A stretch of DNA of 10,159 bases from contig CAJTTH010000008.1 of the NCBI GenBank assembly GCA_910579125.1, positions 1-10,159 of the forward strand. The letters are read 5' to 3'. Below are positions 5,981 through 10,159 of the stretch, piece after piece. Numbering within the stretch: the stretch's first letter is position 1; each line of letters starts with the position of its first letter. The translations under genes were made by a program, and so were the position numbers. Below the pieces are notes generated by a model that saw only the letters and a list, made by a program, of their open reading frames with translations, searched no databases and was not told the origin of the DNA. The stretch is from an uncultured Oscillospiraceae bacterium (GTDB taxonomy: Bacteria; Bacillota; Clostridia; Oscillospirales; Ruminococcaceae).

Positions 5981-6739
5981 GTGCTTAAACAAGGAAGACG
6001 AATATGCCCTTGCTGCGGAAAGCCGCTGTATCTTATGGGTAAAGTTCTCGGCGATAAATATCACGAATTTTATCTTGGCGAGAAAGTCACGACAGCAAGC
6101 CGATACAAGGAAACCTTTGAAAGGGACAAAATATGGAACAGCGCGGTAAATATGTACTGCTCCGAGTGCGGCGTCAGAATAAAGCTCTTGAACGACCCGT
6201 TTTTGGCACCGGGTATTGTTTCGCTTTTTATAGTGCTTACGGTATTTATATCTTCCGTTATCGCGGCGCTGTTGGGAACAAACATTATTCCGAAAGTTCT
6301 GCCGGCAGCGGCTGCAGTCGAGACCGTGCTGATTATTTATGCGGCGGTACGGCGCAATAATATAATGAGGTACGAAAGCAATTTTACATTTGCCGATGAA
6401 GCCATACCGATATTTGACGGACAATTTGACTTTGAACCGAACATGCGCGCGGCGATAGAACCCCACGAAAAAGAAAAAAAATACCTCCGCACGGGGAACA
6501 TATTTGAAACGGAGCTTTCGTCCTCGCGGGTCTATCTGTACCTGATAAGTCTGCGCAAGAGCGGCTCTGTCTGCGAGCTTGAGCTGCGGTTTTGCGGCAC
6601 GGCGGACGACGCGGAAAAATATTCACGTTTCCTTAAAAAAGCGGAAAACCCCGTAACGATTCCCTTGACGTTCGAGGGCAAGCCAGTCGGCACGGCAGCG
6701 GTCACGAAGATATACGAAAATAAAGACCGGGGTCTTTAA
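5981..6739 (+). CDS. Unknown membrane protein with N-terminal zinc ribbon
   Basis: I do not recognise this 252-residue protein. The start is GTG at 5981, with GGGGAGGT ending 7 nt upstream. Residues 9-12 (CPCC) and 60-63 (CSEC) make a CxxC...CxxC zinc-ribbon-like pair separated by 47 residues, the CPCCGKPL form being typical. Two hydrophobic segments follow, about 74-98 and 103-123, with a short turn (GTNIIPK) between them, so it is probably a hairpin-anchored membrane protein. The remaining 130 residues are soluble, with charged and aromatic patches (FDGQFDFEPN, a KEKKYLR segment, and an ELELRFCG strand near 205). The gene opens the operon and is followed 27 bp later by darA. In B. subtilis the gene before darA is tmk, so this protein occupies an unusual position. 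No function is assigned. Confidence 0.8.
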   Translation: MLKQGRRICPCCGKPLYLMGKVLGDKYHEFYLGEKVTTASRYKETFERDKIWNSAVNMYCSECGVRIKLLNDPFLAPGIVSLFIVLTVFISSVIAALLGTNIIPKVLPAAAAVETVLIIYAAVRRNNIMRYESNFTFADEAIPIFDGQFDFEPNMRAAIEPHEKEKKYLRTGNIFETELSSSRVYLYLISLRKSGSVCELELRFCGTADDAEKYSRFLKKAENPVTIPLTFEGKPVGTAAVTKIYENKDRGL

Positions 6740-6766
6740 TATAAATTATTACTATTGGAGGACAAT

Positions 6767-7090
6767 ATGAAACTGATATTTGCAATCATCAACAACGACG
6801 ACAGCCACGCGGTGCAGTCCGCTCTCACGAAGAACGGATTTCAGGCGACAAAGCTCGCGTCGTCGGGCGGATTTCTCATGGCGGGCAACACCACGTTTAT
6901 GATATGCTCCGAGGACGACAAGCTCGACGAGATAATCGACGTTATCAAGGAACACTCGCATAAGCGCCAGCAGTTCGTACCAAATTCCTCGGCGTTCGGA
7001 CAGGGAACGTACACCAGCTTTCCTGTCGAGGTGACGGTCGGCGGCGCGACGGTATTTGTGACTAACATAGAAAGATTTGAAAAGGTATGA
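6767..7090 (+). CDS. darA: Cyclic-di-AMP receptor DarA (PstA/YaaQ)
   Basis: This 107-residue P-II-like protein belongs to the DarA/PstA/YaaQ family (DUF970), trimeric cytoplasmic receptors for the second messenger c-di-AMP. Diagnostic segments are MKLIFAIIN (1-9), ATKLASSGGFLMAGNTTFMI (27-46), PVEVTVGGATVFV (86-98) and ERFEKV at the C-terminus, which align closely with B. subtilis YaaQ. The start chosen is ATG at 6767, with GGAGGA (6757-6762) 4-5 nt upstream; an in-frame TTG at 6755 would absorb the ribosome binding site into the coding region. Its TGA overlaps the holB start as ATGA, so the two are translationally coupled, matching the conserved darA-holB neighbourhood of Firmicutes (yaaR between them is absent here). 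Two positions that I recall contacting ligand differ from B. subtilis: R26 is Gln and G47 is Cys. T28, G35, F36, L37 and N41 are kept. Confidence 0.95.
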   Translation: MKLIFAIINNDDSHAVQSALTKNGFQATKLASSGGFLMAGNTTFMICSEDDKLDEIIDVIKEHSHKRQQFVPNSSAFGQGTYTSFPVEVTVGGATVFVTNIERFEKV

Positions 7091-8031
7091 TCTTATACGG
7101 AAAAGACGGACTGAAACAGCGGCTTGACGACATCGCCGAAAAGGGCAGGCTCTCCCACGCGATACTGCTTTCGGGGCGCTCGGGCTGCGGAAAAAAGGCG
7201 CTCGCGAGGTATATCGCGCAGTTGTTCCTCTGCGAAGAACACGCTTGCGGACAGTGCGCGGCGTGCCGCAACATCGAGCACGACGGTCACCCCGACGTTA
7301 TCTTCGTCAAGGCGGCGTGCGGCGGGAAATACGCAATGGAGCCGTTCCGCGCGGTTCTGCGCGATACGGTGGTCAAGCCCAACAACGGCGACCTAAAAAT
7401 ATACGTTTTCGAGGACGCGGACACCATGCTCCCGCAGCACCAGAACGCGCTCCTGAAGCTGATTGAGGAGCCGCCCGTGCATCTGCGGTTTATCTTCACG
7501 TGCGAGAACACGAGCGTTATTCCCGAAACGGTTCTGTCGCGCGTGACGGAGTTTGAGGTTCCCGACACGGGCATTAAGGAATGCGAACGCTGTCTTGTTG
7601 ACAGCGGCGTCGACCCGAACCGCGCAAGGGAGCTTTCGGAGACATTCGCGGGGAATATCGGGAAATGCCGCGCGGTGCTTGACGGCGGCAGCGAACTCGA
7701 GCTTATCGAGACGGCGCGGAAAGCTGCGGCGGCGATAGGCAGACGCGACAAATACGGCGCGGCGGCGGCGCTTTCCGAGCAGTCGGGCAGAGCCGAATTC
7801 GCGCAGGTCATGGAGTATCTGTCGAGAATTATCCGCGACGCGCTGGCGCTGAAATGCGGCGGCGAGGCGGAGTTTTTCGGACGCGGCGAGTCCAAAAAGA
7901 TCGCCGCAGGTTTCTCCGAGGGGGAAATTCTGGCGATGCTGGACGCGGCGTTCGAGGTCGCCGAAAACGAGATATACAACCTGAATATCGCGCTTACGGC
8001 GGCGTATTTCACGTCAAAGCTGTTTGCGTAA
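7087..8031 (+). CDS. holB: DNA polymerase III delta-prime subunit
   Basis: This 314-residue protein is the delta-prime subunit of the replicative clamp loader, which with delta and tau/gamma opens the sliding clamp on DNA. The N-terminal AAA+ domain contains RLSHAILLSG (21-30), a P-loop-like GRSGCGKK (30-37) with Lys where Thr/Ser should follow GK, a zinc-finger set C49, C54, C57, C60 (CxxxxCxxCxxC), HPDVIFV (68-74), and Walker B-like VFEDAD (107-112) followed by HQNALLKLIEEPP (118-130). The degenerate P-loop fits a subunit that does not hydrolyse ATP. The sensor-like SRC motif reads SRV (151-153). The C-terminal part (about 165-314) is helical and Ala-rich, as expected of the collar region. 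It overlaps darA by 4 bp (ATGA) and is the last gene of the operon; ricT (yaaT), often next in Firmicutes, is absent. Confidence 0.93.
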   Translation: MILYGKDGLKQRLDDIAEKGRLSHAILLSGRSGCGKKALARYIAQLFLCEEHACGQCAACRNIEHDGHPDVIFVKAACGGKYAMEPFRAVLRDTVVKPNNGDLKIYVFEDADTMLPQHQNALLKLIEEPPVHLRFIFTCENTSVIPETVLSRVTEFEVPDTGIKECERCLVDSGVDPNRARELSETFAGNIGKCRAVLDGGSELELIETARKAAAAIGRRDKYGAAAALSEQSGRAEFAQVMEYLSRIIRDALALKCGGEAEFFGRGESKKIAAGFSEGEILAMLDAAFEVAENEIYNLNIALTAAYFTSKLFA

Positions 8032-8050
8032 GTTTATTGCGCTGAAATGA

Positions 8051-8090
8051 AAGCCGCCCGTTGCTTTGACAAGGGCGGCTTGATATTTTA
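8051..8090. terminator. Shared terminator between holB and nhaC
   Basis: AAGCCGCCC (8051-8059) pairs perfectly with GGGCGGCTT (8073-8081), with a 13-nt loop. The plus strand continues TTGATATTTTAATT, a moderate U-tract for holB. On the minus strand the stem lies 7 bp after the nhaC stop and ends in TTTC, a weaker tract. It sits between two convergent genes and may serve both. Confidence 0.7.
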
Positions 8091-9737
8091 ATTATTTGAT
8101 TTTTTATTCCTCATTCTCATAAACCACAGGAACAGTACGATCATTGCCGCGCCGATAAGCAGGCAGACAACCGCGTTCTGGATAAATCCCGCAATGAGGA
8201 AGCAGATGAAGCTGATGACGGCGACCGCGACGGCATACGGTATCTGGGTGGAAACGTGCAAAACATGAACGCACTGCGCGCCCGCCGAGGACATTATCGT
8301 CGTGTCGCTGATAGGGGAGCAGTGGTCGCCGCAGACCGCACCCGCGAGACACGCGGAAATCCCCACGAACAACAGCGGATTGGTCGGCTCGAACATATTG
8401 CAGACTATGGGGATAAGTATGCCGAAGGTTCCCCACGACGTTCCTGTCGCGAACGCGAGCAGACACGCGACAATGAAAATTACCGCGGGCAGGAAGTTCG
8501 CAAGTTCGGGAGCGGCGTTTTTCATCATCGCCTCGACGAATTTCGCCGAACCCAGAAGATCGTTGGAAACGTTCTTCAGCGAGGTCGCGAACGTCAGTAT
8601 TGTTATCGCGGGAACCATGGCGATAAATCCCTGCGGAATGGATTCCATTGCGCTCTTGAACGTGATGAGCTTACGGCAGATAAGGTACGCGATAATGAGC
8701 ACCAGCGCGATCAAAGCGCCCCACGGCAGTCCGACTGTGGCGTCAGTGGCGGCGAACGCGGAAATGAAGTTTCCGTAATTCGCATTTTCGGGATCGAGCA
8801 TTCCTCCGACGTAAACCAACGCGAACACCGAAATCGCGATCAGCACGATTATCGGCAGAATAAGGTCGATAACTCTGCCCTTTTCGTTGGACTGATAGGT
8901 TTCGCCGCTGACGCGCTCGTCTGTGGAGAACAGATCGTTTTTCTCGATAGCGTTGCGCTCGTGCTTAGCCATAGGACCGTAGTCCGCCTTGAACGCAATC
9001 ATGCATACGATGAACAAAAACGTCAGCAGCGAGTAAAAGTTGAACGGTATCGAGCGGACGAACAGGTCAAGCCCCGACATTCCCGTTCCCTCTGAGTAGC
9101 TTGCGACTGCCGCCGCCCACGAGCTTACGGGAGCGATCATACATACCGGAGCTGCCGTCGCGTCGATAAGGTACGCGAGCTTGGCTCTGGATATTTTGTG
9201 GCTGTCGGTTATCGGGAGCATTACCGAACCGACGGTCAGGCAATTGAAATAATCGTCGATAAAGATCAGTATACCGAGAATGAACGTCGCAAGCTGTGCG
9301 CCTATCCTCGATTTAATGTGAACTGCCGCCCAGCGTCCGAACGCCGCGCTTCCGCCCGCCTTGTTGATAAGCGAGACGATAACGCCGAGAATTACCAGAA
9401 ACAGGAAAATGCCCGCCGTTCCCGAGACCGCCGCGATAAGACCGTCTGAGACAACGTGATCTACGGTATTTGTGATGCGGCTGCCCGCGTAAGCCTCAAC
9501 CTCGCCCGCGTCGTTGAACGTAAGCGGACTTCCGAGGATCGCACCGACAAGCAGTCCGACAAACAGCGAGGAATAGACCTCCTTGGTGATAAGCGCCAGT
9601 CCTATCGCGACTATCGGCGGAACGAGCGCCCAGAAAGTGGCGTAGGTCTCGGTTCCCGACGCGACGACTATGATCGACATTACGATTACCGCGAGGGCGA
9701 CAACGAGCGCGATCAGATTTACACGGTTCTTTTTCAT
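8088..9737 (-). CDS. NhaC-family Na+/H+ antiporter
   Basis: This 549-residue integral membrane protein belongs to the NhaC antiporter family (PF03553), exchanging cytoplasmic Na+ (or another cation or amine) for external protons. It has roughly 12 or more hydrophobic segments. Family motifs include FIDDYFNCLTVGSVMLPITD (159-178) with paired acidic residues D161/D162, LIDATAAPVCMIAPVSSW (190-207), GTSWGTFGILIPI (432-444) and CGDHCSPISDTTIMSSAGA (469-487), the two homologous half-sites of this inverted-repeat fold. A hydrophilic loop (about 252-288) separates the halves. The ATG at 9735-9737 has AAAGGAG upstream. Some NhaC members are malate-Na+ lactate/H+ or other amine/organic-ion exchangers, so substrate is not certain. 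It appears monocistronic in this window. Its leader consists almost entirely of two palindromic elements, with the promoter at 10104-10132. Confidence 0.92.
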   Translation of the reverse strand: MKKNRVNLIALVVALAVIVMSIIVVASGTETYATFWALVPPIVAIGLALITKEVYSSLFVGLLVGAILGSPLTFNDAGEVEAYAGSRITNTVDHVVSDGLIAAVSGTAGIFLFLVILGVIVSLINKAGGSAAFGRWAAVHIKSRIGAQLATFILGILIFIDDYFNCLTVGSVMLPITDSHKISRAKLAYLIDATAAPVCMIAPVSSWAAAVASYSEGTGMSGLDLFVRSIPFNFYSLLTFLFIVCMIAFKADYGPMAKHERNAIEKNDLFSTDERVSGETYQSNEKGRVIDLILPIIVLIAISVFALVYVGGMLDPENANYGNFISAFAATDATVGLPWGALIALVLIIAYLICRKLITFKSAMESIPQGFIAMVPAITILTFATSLKNVSNDLLGSAKFVEAMMKNAAPELANFLPAVIFIVACLLAFATGTSWGTFGILIPIVCNMFEPTNPLLFVGISACLAGAVCGDHCSPISDTTIMSSAGAQCVHVLHVSTQIPYAVAVAVISFICFLIAGFIQNAVVCLLIGAAMIVLFLWFMRMRNKKSNN

Positions 9738-9760
9738 GGAAAACTCCTTTTGATTTATTA

Positions 9761-9922
9761 GAGCGTGTTCACATTAACGCTCAACGCCCGTCTTTCGGCG
9801 AATTTTGCGCCTTTCTTCGTTAAAAATTCTTGAAGTACATACAGTACGTCTGCGAATTTTCGCCTCGAAATGCGCAAAATTCGCTTCGAAATCCGGACAT
9901 TTCGGTTAATGTGAACACGCTC
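9761..9922 (+). mobile_element. Palindromic MITE-like element A, 162 bp
   Basis: Perfect 18-bp terminal inverted repeats, GAGCGTGTTCACATTAAC (9761-9778) and its complement (9905-9922), are flanked on both sides by TA (9759-9760 and 9923-9924), as expected for TA-targeting elements such as IS630/Tc1-type. A second inverted match inside, GCGAATTTTGCGC with GCGCAAAATTCGC, and the central GTAC-ATACA-GTAC hairpin make it close to a full-length palindrome. It has no coding capacity. It is homologous without gaps to element B on the opposite strand. No transposase is in the window, so mobility is inferred from structure. Confidence 0.75.
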
Positions 9923-9924
9923 TA

Positions 9925-10086
9925 GAACCCGTACCAATAGTCCGAAACGCTTGGGTTGCGAGCATAATTTTGTCGCTTTCAAGGAAAAACGACGCAGGCG
10001 CACTGTATGTGCGCATTATGCCGTTGGCAAAACGCTCAAGAAGCTTTGCCGCAAGACAAGCGTTGAGCGGCTGTTGGTACAGGTTC
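9925..10086 (-). mobile_element. Palindromic MITE-like element B, 162 bp, inverted relative to A
   Basis: Imperfect terminal inverted repeats: GAACCCGTACCAATAGTCCG (9925-9944) matches the complement of 10086-10067 at all but a few positions. The left flank is the same TA that borders element A; the right flank is TC, so a TA duplication is not intact here. Read on the minus strand it has the same length as A and the same internal landmarks at the same offsets: CGCTCAACGC (18-27), GTCTTnCGGC (30-39), ACATACAGTRCG (77-88). A central GCGCAC-ATACA-GTGCGC hairpin is perfect. Homology with A is clear; its boundaries are set by the repeat and by the length match. Confidence 0.68.
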
Positions 10087-10103
10087 TCAGACTTCTGTTT
10101 ATT

Positions 10104-10132
10104 ATTTTACCGTAATCTATCGGTGCTGTCAA
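10104..10132 (-). promoter_or_regulatory. Likely nhaC promoter
   Basis: On the minus strand a perfect TTGACA (10127-10132), 17-bp spacer and TAAAAT (10104-10109). The start would be near 10097, about 10 nt before element B. With no other gene before nhaC, the leader would be about 360 nt and contain both elements. A promoter outside the window could also contribute. Confidence 0.75.
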
Positions 10133-10159
10133 TAACTTGGGGAGAATTTTGGCGTTTTT

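Noticed and set aside
6722..6737. AAAGAC-CGGG-GTCTTT hairpin at the end of the zinc-ribbon protein gene as terminator
   Set aside because: The stem is only 6 bp, overlaps the last codons and has no U-tract; darA follows 27 bp later with no promoter of its own.
6755..6769. TTG at 6755 as the darA start
   Set aside because: It lies before the GGAGGA site, whereas the ATG at 6767 is correctly spaced and matches the family N-terminus MKLI.
9755..9784. Possible nhaC promoter (TTGAGC / TAATAA) at the edge of element A
   Set aside because: The -10 box is poor and the start would fall on the ribosome binding site; the upstream TTGACA-17-TAAAAT is far better.
9758..10003. 81-residue minus-strand open frame through the nhaC leader
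   Set aside because: It spans both palindromic elements and has no ribosome binding site; it is a by-product of the repeats.

Overview
The window looks like a chromosomal segment of a moderately GC-rich anaerobic Firmicute (Clostridia, probably Oscillospirales/Ruminococcaceae-like). The clues are a clostridial 2[4Fe-4S] ferredoxin, a DarA (PstA/YaaQ)-HolB gene pair, a GNAT-YoaP protein, an NhaC antiporter, strong TTGACA/TATAAT-type promoters and GGAGG-type ribosome binding sites. The genus assignment is inference.

Layout. Positions 1-97 encode a piece of a P-II signalling protein whose similarity stops abruptly near 97; the AT-richer stretch to about 336 holds nothing I recognise. From 388 to 4952 a minus-strand operon reads thrS, GNAT-YoaP, a small lipoprotein, an SseB-domain protein and a GtrB/DPM1-like glycosyltransferase. 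It has one clear promoter at 5032-5060 and one clear terminator at 337-367. The thrS leader is only about 73 nt. It has no T-box but contains two hairpins whose loops carry UGU and CGU, the two commonest Thr anticodons.

Divergent from thrS, a near-consensus promoter at 5111-5139 drives a roughly 290-360 nt transcript with no convincing ORF, ending in strong intrinsic terminators. I cannot assign it to RNase P RNA, tmRNA, SRP RNA or a T-box, so it is a candidate unassigned structured RNA. It converges on a 56-residue ferredoxin gene (5560-5730, minus) that has its own promoter and terminator.

From 5981 to 8031 a plus-strand operon encodes an unknown zinc-ribbon membrane protein, the c-di-AMP receptor DarA and DNA polymerase III delta-prime (HolB). 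A shared hairpin at 8051-8081 separates it from a convergent NhaC-type Na+/H+ antiporter gene.

The most unusual part is the nhaC leader. Between a strong promoter (10104-10132) and the nhaC ribosome binding site lie two 162-bp near-palindromic elements in opposite orientation, separated only by the dinucleotide TA. They align to each other without gaps at about 57% identity (92/162, counted by eye). Their terminal inverted repeats differ in sequence, yet each is self-complementary, and both centre on a hairpin with loop ATACA. They look like members of one MITE-like family with TA target sites, now forming almost the whole 5' UTR of nhaC.
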